Source: Methylophaga pinxianii
Lineage (GTDB): Bacteria; Pseudomonadota; Gammaproteobacteria; Nitrosococcales; Methylophagaceae
Length of the DNA stretch: 64,000 bases
NCBI RefSeq assembly: GCF_020447225.1
Contig: NZ_JAJAEO010000178.1
Location: 16,660-80,659 of the forward strand
Direction: 5' to 3'
The number at the start of each line of letters is the position of its first letter. Position 1 is the first letter of the stretch. The translations under genes were made by a program, and so were the position numbers. This document shows, piece by piece, positions 19,048 to 29,274 of this stretch. The notes under the pieces were generated by a model. That model worked only from the letters and a program-made list of their open reading frames with translations, did no database searches and was not told the DNA's origin.

Positions 19048-21849
19048 GTGGCCGACTACAAACACACTTTAAACCTTCCTGCGACCGACTTTCCGATGAA
19101 AGCCGGTTTGCCCAATCGCGAACCCGAGATTTTAAAGCGTTGGCAGGAGCAAGACCTGTATCAACAGTTGCGACAAAAAAATCAGGCTAAAGCCAAATTT
19201 ATTCTGCATGATGGACCTCCATATGCCAATGGGGATATCCATATCGGTCACGCCGTCAATAAAATTCTCAAAGATATTATTCTGAAGTCCAAGACTCTTA
19301 GTGGTTTTAACACACCTTATGTTCCCGGTTGGGATTGTCATGGTTTACCTATCGAATTAAATGTCGAGAAAAAGGTAGGCAAGCCGGGCGTTAAAGTCTC
19401 TCCGGCTGAGTTTCGTCAGGCTTGTCGTGATTATGCGGCCAAGCAGGTTGATGGACAGCGTGAAGATTTCAAACGTTTAGGTGTTTTGGCGGATTGGGAT
19501 AATCCCTACCTGACGATGGATTTTCAGTTTGAAGCGGATATCATCCGTACCTTGGGTGAAATCATTGAAAATGGTCATCTGCACAAAGGCGTCAAGCCTG
19601 TTCACTGGTGCGTCGATTGTGGATCTGCTCTGGCAGAAGCTGAAGTCGAATATGAAGACAAAACCTCACCTGCAATAGATGTACGTTTTCAACTGGTGGA
19701 TGCTGCTGCATTTGATAAAGCCTGTCCAAATGAAGGCAAAGGTTCAATCAGTATTGCCATCTGGACCACTACACCATGGACTTTGCCTGCCAATCAGGCC
19801 GTATGTCTGCATCCTGAATTGGATTATGTGGTAGTGCAATGCGTTAATGAGCGTTTGGTGTTAGCAGAAGCGCTCTACGAAAAAGCCCTTGAGCGTTACC
19901 AGTTAACAGGCGAAGTCATTGCTCGCTGTAAAGGTGCAATGTTGGAAGGTTTGCAGCTACAGCATCCATTTTATGATCGTAAAGTTCCGGTTATTCTGGG
20001 TGAGCACGTGACAACCGATGCCGGTACCGGTGCGGTTCACACTGCTCCCGGTCATGGCCAGGATGACTATATTGTAGGTTTGAAATATAAACTGGAAGTC
20101 GATAATCCGGTAGCAGGTAATGGGGTCTTTTTACCTGATACTCCTGTGTTTGCCGGTGAATCGGTGTTTAAAGCCAACCCTCAGGTTATCGAATTATTAA
20201 AAGAAAAATCGTCATTACTCTGTCATGTGGATATCCGTCACAGCTATCCACATTGCTGGCGGCATAAAACACCAATTATTTTCCGTGCGACACCACAATG
20301 GTTTGTCAGCATGAATCAGAATGGTCTACGTGATCAGGCGATGCAGGCCATTGCTGCGACCAAATGGATGCCAGATTGGGGCCAGAAGCGTATTGAAAAT
20401 ATGGTGTCAGGCCGCCCCGACTGGTGTATTTCACGTCAGCGGACCTGGGGTGTGCCCATTCCATTATTTGTCCATCAGCAGAGTGGGGAATTACATCCTG
20501 AATCTCAAGCTTTAATCGAGAAAGTCGCTTTGGCTGTTGAACAAAAGGGTATTGATGCCTGGTTTGATATGGATGCCAGTGAGCTGATTGGTGGCGATGC
20601 CGACGATTATTACAAAGTCACTGATACGCTGGATGTATGGTTTGATTCCGGTGTGTCACATGCCTGCGTGTTAACCCGTCGTGACGGTTTGCAGCGCCCT
20701 GCCGATTTGTATCTTGAAGGTAGTGATCAACATCGTGGTTGGTTTCAGTCTTCATTACTGACCTCAGTTGCCACCACCGGAAAAGCACCCTACAAAGCTG
20801 TGCTGACTCACGGCTTTACCGTGGATGCCGAAGGCAAGAAAATGTCCAAATCGAAGGGCAACACAGTATCACCGCAAAAAGTGGTCAATAACCTCGGTGC
20901 CGATATTATCCGCCTCTGGGTGGCGGCCACAGATTACAGTGCTGAAATGACGGTATCGGATGAAATTCTGAAGCGTACTGCGGATTCTTATCGCCGGATT
21001 CGTAATACTGCACGGTATTTATTATCGAATCTGAATGATTTTGATCCAGCCTCCCATCTGGTGACAACCGAAAAGCTATTGCCACTGGATCGCTGGGTGC
21101 TGGACCGGGCTTACCATTTACAGCTGGAAATCCTGGCTGCTTACGAAAGTTATCAGTTTCATCTGATTTATCAGAAGGTACATAATTTCTGTGCCAATGA
21201 GCTGGGCAGTGCTTATCTGGATATCACTAAAGATCGCCAATACACTATGCCGGCCGATAGTCTTGGACGTCGCTCTTCACAAACGGCGATGTACCATATT
21301 CTGGAAGCCTTAACCCGCTGGATTGCACCGATTCTGAGTTTTACTGCGGATGAGCTGTGGGAATTTATTCCAGGACAACGTAATGCCTCCGTATTGTTGA
21401 ATGAGTGGTATCCCTTGTTGGAGCCATTAGCAGTAGACAGTGTTCTGTCGTTGGCAGATTGGCAACAGTTGTTTTCTGTACGTGAGGCTGTAGCGAAAGA
21501 GCTGGAAAATAAACGCAATCAGGGTGAAGTCAAAGGTGGCCTGACCGCGGATATCAATCTTTATGCAGAAGACGAGTTGCTGAAAGTGCTGAATAAAGTG
21601 GGTGACGAATTGAGATTTGTTTTGATCACATCCTCTGCCAAACGTTTTGCCATAGGAGAGAAACCTGCAACGGCCATTAATACGAGCCTGTCAGGTCTGG
21701 CTGTTGATATTCATGCTTCTGCCAATGCTCGTTGTGAACGTTGCTGGCATCAAACAGAAGATGTTGGTAACCATACTGATCATCCCGAATTATGTGGTCG
21801 ATGTGTTAAAAATATTGAGGGCGACGGCGAATCACGCCGTTTTGCCTGA
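19048..21849 (+). CDS. ileS: Isoleucyl-tRNA synthetase
   Basis: This class I synthetase charges tRNA-Ile and edits mischarged valine. With the GTG start it has 933 residues, near E. coli IleS (938), and begins [17 protein letters not shown], matching the usual family N terminus. The HIGH motif is in [15 protein letters not shown] (near 60), the editing-domain CP1 insert includes [12 protein letters not shown], the KMSKS motif is in [13 protein letters not shown] (near 605), and a C-terminal zinc finger CERCWH...CGRC is complete. The weak GAGA six bases upstream is the probable ribosome binding site. It heads a long plus-strand run; lspA starts 10 bases after its stop. Confidence 0.97.
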   Translation: MADYKHTLNLPATDFPMKAGLPNREPEILKRWQEQDLYQQLRQKNQAKAKFILHDGPPYANGDIHIGHAVNKILKDIILKSKTLSGFNTPYVPGWDCHGLPIELNVEKKVGKPGVKVSPAEFRQACRDYAAKQVDGQREDFKRLGVLADWDNPYLTMDFQFEADIIRTLGEIIENGHLHKGVKPVHWCVDCGSALAEAEVEYEDKTSPAIDVRFQLVDAAAFDKACPNEGKGSISIAIWTTTPWTLPANQAVCLHPELDYVVVQCVNERLVLAEALYEKALERYQLTGEVIARCKGAMLEGLQLQHPFYDRKVPVILGEHVTTDAGTGAVHTAPGHGQDDYIVGLKYKLEVDNPVAGNGVFLPDTPVFAGESVFKANPQVIELLKEKSSLLCHVDIRHSYPHCWRHKTPIIFRATPQWFVSMNQNGLRDQAMQAIAATKWMPDWGQKRIENMVSGRPDWCISRQRTWGVPIPLFVHQQSGELHPESQALIEKVALAVEQKGIDAWFDMDASELIGGDADDYYKVTDTLDVWFDSGVSHACVLTRRDGLQRPADLYLEGSDQHRGWFQSSLLTSVATTGKAPYKAVLTHGFTVDAEGKKMSKSKGNTVSPQKVVNNLGADIIRLWVAATDYSAEMTVSDEILKRTADSYRRIRNTARYLLSNLNDFDPASHLVTTEKLLPLDRWVLDRAYHLQLEILAAYESYQFHLIYQKVHNFCANELGSAYLDITKDRQYTMPADSLGRRSSQTAMYHILEALTRWIAPILSFTADELWEFIPGQRNASVLLNEWYPLLEPLAVDSVLSLADWQQLFSVREAVAKELENKRNQGEVKGGLTADINLYAEDELLKVLNKVGDELRFVLITSSAKRFAIGEKPATAINTSLSGLAVDIHASANARCERCWHQTEDVGNHTDHPELCGRCVKNIEGDGESRRFA

Positions 21850-21859
21850 GGCCAGGATT

Positions 21860-22327
21860 ATGTTGAAGTGGTTATGGCTAAGTGCGTTGATCATTACCCT
21901 GGATCAAGTGACCAAAGTTATTATGTCGAATTGGCTGGATCTCTACGAAACCGTCGCAGTGATGCCGTATTTCAATTTCACACTGGCACATAACAGTGGG
22001 GCCGCGTTCAGTTTTCTGGCCGGCGCAGGCGGCTGGCAGCGCTGGTTTTTCATTGGCCTGGCTGTCTCTGTTTCCATCGCATTGATCATCTGGCTCTCAC
22101 GGTTAAAAAATCAGGCTAAAGTTGAAGCCGCGGCTATTGCATTGATTATTGGCGGTGCGATTGGCAATGTGATCGATCGGTTTATTCATGGGTATGTTAT
22201 TGATTTTATAGATGTGTATGTAGGGACATATCATTGGCCAGCCTTTAATGTCGCTGATGCGGCCATCTGTATTGGTGCTGTGTTATTGATTGTGGACAGT
22301 TTCAGAAAACCCGCGGAGCAAAAATGA
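21860..22327 (+). CDS. lspA: Signal peptidase II (prolipoprotein peptidase)
   Basis: This inner-membrane aspartyl peptidase of 155 residues cleaves signal peptides from lipoproteins; the window encodes several clients (BamD, the efflux channel, the OprI-like protein). It has four membrane helices and both catalytic aspartates, in GNVIDRFIHG and FNVADAAI. The true start is the ATG at 21860 after CCAGGA, since longer readings run inside ileS. It overlaps hisC by four bases (ATGA). In most relatives lspA is followed by fkpB and ispH; here hisC takes that place. Confidence 0.96.
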   Translation: MLKWLWLSALIITLDQVTKVIMSNWLDLYETVAVMPYFNFTLAHNSGAAFSFLAGAGGWQRWFFIGLAVSVSIALIIWLSRLKNQAKVEAAAIALIIGGAIGNVIDRFIHGYVIDFIDVYVGTYHWPAFNVADAAICIGAVLLIVDSFRKPAEQK

Positions 22328-23421
22328 ATCTGTGTGATATAGCGGTAGAAAGTGTTATGGGTTTGCAGCCTTATGTGCCTGGAAAGCCCATTGAAGAATT
22401 GCAGCGTCAATATGGCGTAAGAGATGTCATCAAACTGGCTTCTAATGAAAGTCCGATCGGCCCCTCACAAGCTTCATTAGCGGCGATTGCTCTGGCAACA
22501 CGTGATTTAACCCGTTACCCCGATGGCAATGGCTTTTCGTTGAAACAGGCGTTAGCTGAGAAATTTCAGGTAGATGCAGCGCAGATTACGCTGGGTAATG
22601 GTTCTAACGATATTCTAGAACTGATTGCTCGCTGTTTTGCCACAGCAGAAGATGAAGTTATGTTTGCTCAGCATGCCTTTGCCGTCTATCCGTTGGTGGC
22701 TCAGGCGATAGGTGCAAAGCTGTTGGAAGTACCTGCCAAAGACTATGGTCATGATCTCTCCGCTATGCAACATGCAATCACAGCCAATACAAAGCTGATT
22801 TTTATTGCCAATCCCAACAATCCGACTGGAACTTACTTACCGGCAAAAGAAGTTCATAGCTTTCTAAAAGCCGTTCCTCACAATGTCATAGTGGTGCTGG
22901 ATGAGGCCTACGTGGAATATGGTGATGAAGAAGTAAACAGCATTGACTGGTTATCTGATTTTCCTAATTTAATTATTTGTCGGACATTTTCTAAAGCGTA
23001 TGGTCTGGCTGGTCTGCGTGTTGGGTTTGCTTTATCGAGTTCCGAGATTGCGGATCTGCTAAATCGTTTGCGCCAACCCTTTAACGTGAATCATTTGGCA
23101 ATGTGTGCAGCAATAGCAGCTTTGGGTGATGAAGACTATTTGCAACGGGCCAGGCAGGTAAATCAGCAGGGCATGCAACAATATATCGATGGTTTTAACG
23201 AACTGGGCCTGAATTATATTCCTTCAAAGGCCAACTTTATTTGTGTTGATGTTGCCACCAACGCAGCAGACATTTATGAAAAGCTGTTACAACAAGGGGT
23301 GATTGTTCGACCGGTTGCAGGTTATGGTTTGCCAACACATTTACGCATCAGTATCGGTCTCGAGCATGAAAATCAGCGCTGTCTGGAAGCATTGGCTAAT
23401 AGTCTGTCCGAGGCAAAATGA
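22324..23421 (+). CDS. hisC: Histidinol-phosphate aminotransferase
   Basis: This PLP enzyme of 365 residues transaminates imidazole-acetol phosphate in histidine synthesis; paralogues in this position, next to tyrA and aroA, often also act on phenylpyruvate and prephenate. The fold type I signature is complete: the PLP lysine Lys224 in RTFSKAYGLAGLRVGF, NPNNPTG (about 160-166), DEAYVEY and the C-terminal LRISIG. It overlaps lspA and tyrA by four bases each, so translation is coupled. The neighbourhood suggests that an aromatic role is at least as relevant as histidine synthesis. Confidence 0.92.
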   Translation: MNLCDIAVESVMGLQPYVPGKPIEELQRQYGVRDVIKLASNESPIGPSQASLAAIALATRDLTRYPDGNGFSLKQALAEKFQVDAAQITLGNGSNDILELIARCFATAEDEVMFAQHAFAVYPLVAQAIGAKLLEVPAKDYGHDLSAMQHAITANTKLIFIANPNNPTGTYLPAKEVHSFLKAVPHNVIVVLDEAYVEYGDEEVNSIDWLSDFPNLIICRTFSKAYGLAGLRVGFALSSSEIADLLNRLRQPFNVNHLAMCAAIAALGDEDYLQRARQVNQQGMQQYIDGFNELGLNYIPSKANFICVDVATNAADIYEKLLQQGVIVRPVAGYGLPTHLRISIGLEHENQRCLEALANSLSEAK

Positions 23422-24305
23422 TCAAGCATCTGGCAATTATCGGCGTGGGTCTGATTGGTGGTTCACTGGCACTGGCATTAAAAAAAGCCGGACTGGTGGA
23501 GCAAGTCACAGGATATTCGCGTTCCAAGACTGCACGTGATGAGGCATTGACACTTGGCATTATTGATTGTGCGGCAGAATCTCTGGCCGAGGCTGTTGCA
23601 GATGCTGATATGGTCTTTGTGGCAGTACCTATGGGCGCGATGCAATCCGTGTTTGAACAAATAACACCACATCTCAAGTCTCAGGCAATTATCACTGATG
23701 GCGGCAGTGCCAAACAGCAGGTAGTCGATGCGGCTCGTCAGGCTTTGGGGGATAAATTTGACCGGTTTGTCCCGGGACATCCGATAGCCGGCACTGAGAA
23801 AAGCGGGCCATCAGCTGCTTTTGCTGAACTTTACCAACAACACCGCGTAGTGTTAACGCCTGTAGCTGAGACAGATAGTTCTGCGTTACAACAAGTGCGC
23901 CAAATGTGGCAACAGGCCGGTGCAGATGTATTTGAAATGGAGGTTGAACATCACGATGTTGTGCTGGCAGCTACCAGTCATTTACCGCATGTCTTAGCCT
24001 TTAATCTTGTGGGGATGTTAGCCCAACGTGAAGACTGCGATGAAGTGTTACGTTACGCCGCCGGTGGCTTTCGTGATTTTTCGCGTATAGCCTCAAGTGA
24101 TGCCGTGATGTGGCGGGATATTTGTTTAGGCAACCGCAACGCAATTTTAGAGTTGTTACAACAATATCGTCACGGTCTCGATAAAATAGAACAGGCGATT
24201 CGGCAAGATGATGGTGAGTACCTTATCGATATTTTTGGCCGGGCTAAGCGGGCCAGAGATACCCGTTTTGCCGATCCTGATCTGCAAGACAATAGTGAAG
24301 TGTAA
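23418..24305 (+). CDS. tyrA: Prephenate dehydrogenase
   Basis: This NAD(P)-dependent enzyme of 295 residues oxidatively decarboxylates prephenate (or arogenate) on the way to tyrosine. The Rossmann motif GVGLIGGSLALALK starts near residue 9, and the catalytic region has PGHPIAGTEKSGPSAA and the helical C-terminal half with SHLPHVLAF. It is a monofunctional dehydrogenase with no chorismate mutase domain. It overlaps hisC by four bases, and aroA begins right after its stop codon, so the aromatic genes form one transcriptional unit. Confidence 0.94.
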   Translation: MIKHLAIIGVGLIGGSLALALKKAGLVEQVTGYSRSKTARDEALTLGIIDCAAESLAEAVADADMVFVAVPMGAMQSVFEQITPHLKSQAIITDGGSAKQQVVDAARQALGDKFDRFVPGHPIAGTEKSGPSAAFAELYQQHRVVLTPVAETDSSALQQVRQMWQQAGADVFEMEVEHHDVVLAATSHLPHVLAFNLVGMLAQREDCDEVLRYAAGGFRDFSRIASSDAVMWRDICLGNRNAILELLQQYRHGLDKIEQAIRQDDGEYLIDIFGRAKRARDTRFADPDLQDNSEV

Positions 24306-25643
24306 ATGGGAGTGAACAGCAGCGTGAGCGGGCAACAAGATCGTAAATTTGTGGTACAGGCCGGTGGTCAGTTAACGGGTAGTTTCCGTGTACCGGGTGA
24401 TAAGTCCATCTCGCATCGTTCAATCATGCTGGGTTCCCTGGCTGAAGGTATTACACAAGTGACCGGTTTTTTGGAGGGAGAGGATGCCCTCGCGACATTA
24501 GCCGCTTTCCGGGCGATGGGCGTCAAGATTGAAGGTCCCGTCAATGGTGAAGTTACTGTGCATGGAGTGGGTATGCATGGACTTAAAGCCCCCGAAAATG
24601 ATTTGTATGTGGGTAACTCGGGTACCTCAATACGTCTATTAAGCGGCTTACTGGCAGGGCAATCCTTCGATGTGACAATGAGCGGTGATAAGTCCTTATC
24701 CGTTAGACCCATGCGCCGAGTGACCGATCCTCTGACACTGATGGGGGCCCGGATTGATACTACAGATGGTAAACCTCCATTAACGATTCATGGTGGGAAC
24801 AAACTTACCGCGATTGAGTACGATTTACCGATGGCCAGTGCGCAGGTGAAATCCTGTCTGTTATTAGCGGGTATGTATGCAGAAGGAACCACTAGCGTCA
24901 CCGAGCCAGCACCAACACGTGATCATACTGAACGCATGTTGCAGGGTATGGGATATCCTGTCCAAGTAAAGGGTAACCGGATCAGTATTCAAGGTGGCGG
25001 TAAATTAACAGCAACACAGATTGATGTTCCCGCAGATATTTCATCGGCAACCTTTTTCATGGTTGGTGCGGCGATTGCGCCTGGATCGGATATAACGTTG
25101 CAACATGTCGGGATAAACCCGACACGAATTGGCGTCATCAATATACTGAAACAAATGGGTGCAGATATCAGTCTGAGCAATCAAACCGTGACCGGAGGCG
25201 AGCCAGTCGCCGATATTCGGGTGCGTTATTCTCCATTAACCGGTATTGAAATTCCGGCAGACCAGGTACCACTGGCGATTGATGAGTTTCCGGCAATATT
25301 CATTGCCGCAGCATGCGCGGAAGGTCGGACGGTTTTAACCGATGCTGAAGAATTACGGGTTAAGGAAAGTGATCGTATTCAGGTTATGGCAGATGGATTA
25401 CAAGCCCTTGGAATCAACGCGCAGCCTACAGCAGATGGCATAGTGATCGAAGGCGGGGTTATTGGCAGCGGAGAAGTGGATAGTCATGGTGACCACCGTA
25501 TTGCCATGTCATTTGCTATGGCAGCATTACAGGCTGGTGGTACCATACAGATTAATGATTGTGCCAATGTTGCCACTTCATTCCCGAATTTTGTCGAATT
25601 AGCGACTGATTGCGGTTTACAGATTGATGCTTTTGATGTCTGA
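24306..25643 (+). CDS. aroA: EPSP synthase (3-phosphoshikimate 1-carboxyvinyltransferase)
   Basis: This shikimate-pathway enzyme of 445 residues joins PEP and shikimate 3-phosphate. Conserved elements include [12 protein letters not shown] (phosphate-binding, near 34), [11 protein letters not shown], the [11 protein letters not shown] and KESDRI stretches, and [11 protein letters not shown]. The variant is the class II type (Bacillus/Agrobacterium-like) by the SHRSIMLG and NSGTSIRLL patterns, as far as motif reading allows. The ATG follows the tyrA stop directly; an in-frame GTG at 24324 with GGGAG upstream is an alternative. The last eight bases overlap cmk. Confidence 0.95.
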   Translation: MGVNSSVSGQQDRKFVVQAGGQLTGSFRVPGDKSISHRSIMLGSLAEGITQVTGFLEGEDALATLAAFRAMGVKIEGPVNGEVTVHGVGMHGLKAPENDLYVGNSGTSIRLLSGLLAGQSFDVTMSGDKSLSVRPMRRVTDPLTLMGARIDTTDGKPPLTIHGGNKLTAIEYDLPMASAQVKSCLLLAGMYAEGTTSVTEPAPTRDHTERMLQGMGYPVQVKGNRISIQGGGKLTATQIDVPADISSATFFMVGAAIAPGSDITLQHVGINPTRIGVINILKQMGADISLSNQTVTGGEPVADIRVRYSPLTGIEIPADQVPLAIDEFPAIFIAAACAEGRTVLTDAEELRVKESDRIQVMADGLQALGINAQPTADGIVIEGGVIGSGEVDSHGDHRIAMSFAMAALQAGGTIQINDCANVATSFPNFVELATDCGLQIDAFDV

Positions 25644-26298
25644 GGTACGTGTTTTAACGATTGATGGTCCCAGCGGATCAGGAAAAGGGACCTTAGCTCA
25701 ACGTATGGCCGAAAAACTCGGTTGGCATTATCTGGACAGCGGTGCGCTTTATCGTGTTTTAGCGCAAGCCGCACTCAAACACCACATTGATTTAGCTGAT
25801 GAAAAGGCACTTTCAGAATTAGCCGAGCAATTAGATGTAACGTTTTTGTTAAATCAGGGGCAGTTACAGGTGAATCTGGAAGGTGAAGATGTTTCACTGC
25901 TGATTCGTTCAGAACAGGCTGGTAATGCGGCGTCAAAAGTTGCCGCATTTCCAGCCGTTCGCACAGCTTTATTACAACGACAACGTGATTTTCGTCAGCC
26001 TCCCGGTTTGGTAACGGACGGCCGCGATATGGGAACGGTAGTGTTTCCTGACGCGGCATTTAAAGTCTTTTTGACAGCCAGTGCCGAGGTTAGGGCGGAG
26101 AGGCGATATAAGCAGTTGAAAGAGAAAGGAATTGATAGTAACCTTTCCGATCTCGTAGCTGAAATATCCGAACGTGATGAACGGGATATGCAACGTGAGG
26201 TAGCGCCACTACGGCCTGCCGCTGATGCCGTTATTCTGGATTCAACACAACTCGGAATTGAAGCTGTTTTAGAAAAAGTCAGTGCATTAATTGACTGA
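25636..26298 (+). CDS. cmk: Cytidylate kinase
   Basis: This enzyme of 220 residues phosphorylates CMP and dCMP. It has the P-loop [13 protein letters not shown] (about residues 11-23), [11 protein letters not shown], the [13 protein letters not shown] lid approach and [13 protein letters not shown]. Two upstream in-frame starts (25624 TTG, 25627 ATG) lie inside aroA; I took the ATG that places the P-loop at the family's usual position, and no clear ribosome binding site decides the case. The stop is 109 bases before rpsA, the classical cmk-rpsA order. Confidence 0.95.
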   Translation: MSEVRVLTIDGPSGSGKGTLAQRMAEKLGWHYLDSGALYRVLAQAALKHHIDLADEKALSELAEQLDVTFLLNQGQLQVNLEGEDVSLLIRSEQAGNAASKVAAFPAVRTALLQRQRDFRQPPGLVTDGRDMGTVVFPDAAFKVFLTASAEVRAERRYKQLKEKGIDSNLSDLVAEISERDERDMQREVAPLRPAADAVILDSTQLGIEAVLEKVSALID

Positions 26299-26347
26299 TT
26301 TATTAGGGTACTTATTTGGGTGTTCCAGATAAGTTTTTTGTTAATTT

Positions 26348-26361
26348 CCTGCACATGCAGG
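26348..26361 (+). promoter_or_regulatory. Hairpin in the rpsA leader
   Basis: CCTGC and GCAGG form a 5-bp GC-rich stem with the loop ACAT, about 46 bases before the rpsA start. In enterobacteria the rpsA leader folds into hairpins that allow S1 to repress its own translation; a similar function here is inference. Confidence 0.4.
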
Positions 26362-26407
26362 TCTAACGGGCGATTCTGTTATTAATACAGGATCAAGGAT
26401 ATTTATA

Positions 26408-28081
26408 ATGAGCGAAAGCTTTGCTGATCTCTTTGAAGAGAGTCTAAACGCAACCCCAATGCAACCAGGCAAAATTGTTACCGGTACGGTAGTCAATGTC
26501 GGTCCTGATGTTGTTATGGTTAATGCAGGTCTGAAATCTGAAGGCGCTATCCCGGTTGCCGAATTCATGAACGAAAAAGGTGAAATCACCGTTTCTGTTG
26601 GTGATTTGGTCGATGTTTCTCTGGAAACACTCGAAGACGGATTTGGTGCGACACAATTATCCCGTGAAAAAGCCAAAGCGGCTGAAGCATGGATCAGATT
26701 GGAACACGCATTTGAAGCCAACGAAACCGTTCTGGGGATTATCTCTGGTAAAGTCAAAGGTGGTTTCACTGTTGATCTGGAAAACATTCGTGCTTTCCTG
26801 CCAGGTTCACTGGTTGATGTACGCCCTATTCGTGATACTTCACACCTCGAAGGCAAAGAGCTTGAGTTCAAACTAATTAAGCTGGATCGCCCACGCAATA
26901 ATATCGTAGTTTCTCGCCGTGCCATTATGGAAGCTGAGAACAGTGTTGAACGCGAAGCACTTCTGGAAACACTGGAAGAAGGCAAAGTGGTTAAAGGTAT
27001 CGTTAAGAACCTGACAGATTACGGCGCGTTTGTTGACCTTGGTGGTATTGATGGTCTGTTGCATATCACTGATATGGCTTGGAAACGTGTTAAACATCCT
27101 TCAGAAGTCGTTGCTATCGGTGATGAAATCGATGTTCAGGTTCTGAAGTTTGATAAAGAACGTGAACGTGTATCGTTAGGCCTGAAACAGCTGGGTGATG
27201 ATCCATGGAAAGATATCGCGCGCCGTTATCCAAACAGCACTCGTATCCAAGGTAAAGTTACCAACATCGCAGATTACGGTTGCTTTGTTGAAATCGAAGA
27301 TGGCGTTGAAGGTCTGGTTCATATGTCCGAAATGGACTGGACCAACAAAAACGTTCACCCATCCAAGCTGGTTACTTTGGGTGACGAAGTTGAAGTGATG
27401 GTTCTGGATATTGACGCTGAACGTCGTCGTATCTCACTGGGTATTAAACAGTGCCAGACCAACCCATGGGAAGAGTTCTCAATGACTCATAATAAAGGTG
27501 ACAAAGTCAGCGGTGCTATCAAATCCATCACTGATTTCGGTATCTTCATTGGTCTGGACGGTGGCATTGACGGTCTGATTCACTTGTCAGATATCTCATG
27601 GGAAGAAGAAAACGAAGAATTGATTCGTGACTTCAAAAAAGGCGATGAAGTTGAAGCCGTTGTATTGGCTATCGACCCTGAGCGTGAACGCATTTCCCTG
27701 GGTATCAAACAATTGCAGGATGACCCATTCTCAGCTTATTTGTCTGAACACCCACGTGGTACGGTTGTGACCGGTAAAGTCACAGCAGTGGATGCTAAAG
27801 GTGCAACAGTAGAATTGGCTGAAGGTGTTGAAGGCTATGTCCGTGTGGCAGATATCTCACGTGAACGCATTGAAGATGCGAGCAAGGTGTTGAATATCGG
27901 AGATGAAGTGGAAGCTAAATTCACTGGAATGTCCCGCAAGGATCGCACGCTGACTTTGTCGATCAAAGCGAAAGATGATCAAGAAGAATCTGAAGCAGTG
28001 AAAGAGTACAGCAATGTTAGTTCCGGCAATACCACTTTAGGTGATTTGCTGAAAGAACAAATGAATCAGAAAGACAGTTAA
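26408..28081 (+). CDS. rpsA: 30S ribosomal protein S1
   Basis: This mRNA-binding ribosomal protein of 557 residues (E. coli 557) holds mRNA on the 30S subunit. Six S1 OB-fold repeats are visible; the later ones each contain the GxVxxIxDFGxFVxL...GLxHxSE/D pattern (for example near 196, 281, 366 and 455). AAGGAT upstream of the ATG is the ribosome binding site. Codon use is strongly biased to a few codons (GAA, AAA, GGT, CGT), as expected for a very highly expressed gene. It is followed by a good terminator. Confidence 0.97.
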   Translation: MSESFADLFEESLNATPMQPGKIVTGTVVNVGPDVVMVNAGLKSEGAIPVAEFMNEKGEITVSVGDLVDVSLETLEDGFGATQLSREKAKAAEAWIRLEHAFEANETVLGIISGKVKGGFTVDLENIRAFLPGSLVDVRPIRDTSHLEGKELEFKLIKLDRPRNNIVVSRRAIMEAENSVEREALLETLEEGKVVKGIVKNLTDYGAFVDLGGIDGLLHITDMAWKRVKHPSEVVAIGDEIDVQVLKFDKERERVSLGLKQLGDDPWKDIARRYPNSTRIQGKVTNIADYGCFVEIEDGVEGLVHMSEMDWTNKNVHPSKLVTLGDEVEVMVLDIDAERRRISLGIKQCQTNPWEEFSMTHNKGDKVSGAIKSITDFGIFIGLDGGIDGLIHLSDISWEEENEELIRDFKKGDEVEAVVLAIDPERERISLGIKQLQDDPFSAYLSEHPRGTVVTGKVTAVDAKGATVELAEGVEGYVRVADISRERIEDASKVLNIGDEVEAKFTGMSRKDRTLTLSIKAKDDQEESEAVKEYSNVSSGNTTLGDLLKEQMNQKDS

Positions 28082-28095
28082 TCTGATCATTGATT

Positions 28096-28130
28096 AAGCA
28101 TCCGGTGGTAAGCCGGATGCTTATTTTCTT
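28096..28130 (+). terminator. Rho-independent terminator after rpsA
   Basis: AAGCATCCGG (28096-28105) pairs perfectly with CCGGATGCTT (28113-28122) around a 7-base loop, followed by ATTTTCTT. It ends rpsA transcription at least partly, so ihfB, which starts at 28195, needs read-through or its own promoter. Confidence 0.85.
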
Positions 28131-28194
28131 GTTATACAGCTGCCTTAAGTATTAGGGCCTAACCCAAAGTCTACTGCCGGGAATCTAGGAAATT

Positions 28195-28485
28195 ATGACC
28201 AAGTCTGATTTGATAGAAATACTATCCGAAAAACAATCTCTATTAAATTACCGAGACGTTGAACTAGCGGTAAAGTTAATTCTTGAACAGATGAGTGATT
28301 GTCTGTCACGTGGTGACCGTATTGAAATCAGAGGGTTTGGTAGTTTCACCTTACATCATCGTCCACCAAGAGTGGGACGTAATCCAAAAAGTGGTGAATC
28401 CGTTAAACTTGATGAAAAATATGTACCACATTTTAAACCCGGGAAAGAATTACGCGATCGCGTTAACAATGCCGCAGGTTTTTAA
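28195..28485 (+). CDS. ihfB: Integration host factor beta subunit
   Basis: This DNA-bending protein of 96 residues pairs with IHF alpha. It has the conserved HU/IHF arm and body: [27 protein letters not shown], with the intercalating proline in RVGRNPKSG, and the C-terminal [13 protein letters not shown]. Position downstream of rpsA is the normal gammaproteobacterial location. AGGAAA before the ATG is the ribosome binding site. It is probably needed for sigma-54 promoters such as those PilR would activate, but that is inference. Confidence 0.96.
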   Translation: MTKSDLIEILSEKQSLLNYRDVELAVKLILEQMSDCLSRGDRIEIRGFGSFTLHHRPPRVGRNPKSGESVKLDEKYVPHFKPGKELRDRVNNAAGF

Positions 28486-28491
28486 CAAATA

Positions 28492-28878
28492 ATGAAAATT
28501 AGTCAGGAAGCCGTTACTGACGCTCTCGTAATTAAAAGCTATGGCGACGGCTTTCTACTGATTCAAGCTCCAAATCAAACCCAGCAGCACATTACACACA
28601 ATTGTGTATTATCTCCTGAAGGCGTATTTGATGCGCTGGATCTCAATAGTTTTGCCTCCGAGCAAAATCTCTCTGCCATAGAGCAGATCCAATCTTTTAA
28701 TGCTGATGTTGTCATTTTGGTCAATGACGATGGCATTACAGCTCATTCTTTAAAACTCAGTCGTAAATTCGCAGAATATGGCATTTCACTCGAAATGATG
28801 TCCCTGGGGGCTGCTTGTCGAACCTATAACCTGCTACTCAATGAAGGTAGAAAGCCAATCGTACTTATTTACTTTTAA
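28492..28878 (+). CDS. Mth938-like domain protein (COG3737)
   Basis: This is a soluble protein of 128 residues of the Mth938-like/DUF498 fold, the bacterial relatives of mitochondrial complex I assembly factor NDUFAF3. Typical features are the N-terminal YGDGFLLI, a central strand-rich stretch ending VVILVNDDG and the C-terminal MSLGAACRTYNLLLNEGRKPIVLIYF. Only six bases separate it from ihfB, so the two are co-transcribed. Bacterial function is not established. The family match is fairly sure. Confidence 0.8.
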   Translation: MKISQEAVTDALVIKSYGDGFLLIQAPNQTQQHITHNCVLSPEGVFDALDLNSFASEQNLSAIEQIQSFNADVVILVNDDGITAHSLKLSRKFAEYGISLEMMSLGAACRTYNLLLNEGRKPIVLIYF

Positions 28879-28954
28879 AGTTAGTGCGGATGAAAGCTTC
28901 GGATGGGTGATTTAAAAGATAAATACCCATATTAAACTTAGGGTTTAAGCCATT

Positions 28955-28987
28955 GTTTTTACGTTATTTATTAGTGATTGTAAAAAC
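28955..28987 (+). repeat. Perfect 8-bp inverted repeat upstream of ccoN
   Basis: GTTTTTAC (28955-28962) and GTAAAAAC (28980-28987) are exact inverse copies with a 17-base AT-rich spacer. It lies in the 396-base gap between the Mth938-like gene and ccoN, which otherwise holds only the elements listed separately. It may be a weak terminator or an operator; nothing decides between them. Confidence 0.45.
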
Positions 28988-29062
28988 ACGTTAAATGCTA
29001 AAGCTTGACCCCACCTGATGAAGTCAGGAAAATTCTCCTAGTTTGATTCCCGTTAAGTAAGG

Positions 29063-29119
29063 AAAAGACTTAGCGTAACTAGCAAACTGTGACAAAAGAC
29101 TCAGCAAAGTCAGCAAACT
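29063..29119 (+). repeat. Imperfect tandem direct repeat next to the FNR box
   Basis: Two 26-base copies (29063-29088 and 29094-29119) share AAAAGACT at the left, AGC in the middle and AGCAAACT at the right, with a period of 31 bases, about three helical turns. The second copy ends exactly where the FNR-like box starts. This spacing would place two proteins on the same face of DNA upstream of the promoter. Confidence 0.5.
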
Positions 29120-29132
29120 TGATCTGGATCAC
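29119..29132 (+). promoter_or_regulatory. FNR/Anr box for the cbb3 oxidase operon
   Basis: TTGAT-CTGG-ATCAC matches the FNR/Anr consensus TTGAT-N4-ATCAA in nine of ten positions. A possible -10 (TAAAAT, 29166-29171) would put the box centre near -52. FNR/Anr control of cbb3 oxidase genes at low oxygen is well established in other proteobacteria, which makes the site credible. Confidence 0.75.
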
Positions 29133-29274
29133 GGATTTGAAATCATCAACAAAGTTGTTTTGCGGTAAAATTCACTGAGCTTGATTGTTAGGCAGTATGA
29201 AATTGGGTTCTGTTTCTGAAAATAATTAGATGAAGCAGTGAAAGAATTTTCATGAGAGAGAAGGTGTGATCGCT

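Noticed and set aside
29197-29229. Ten-codon frame with a weak AGG before it, upstream of ccoN, a possible leader peptide
   Set aside because: Too short, no stem structure or regulatory codons (no run of one amino acid), likely chance.
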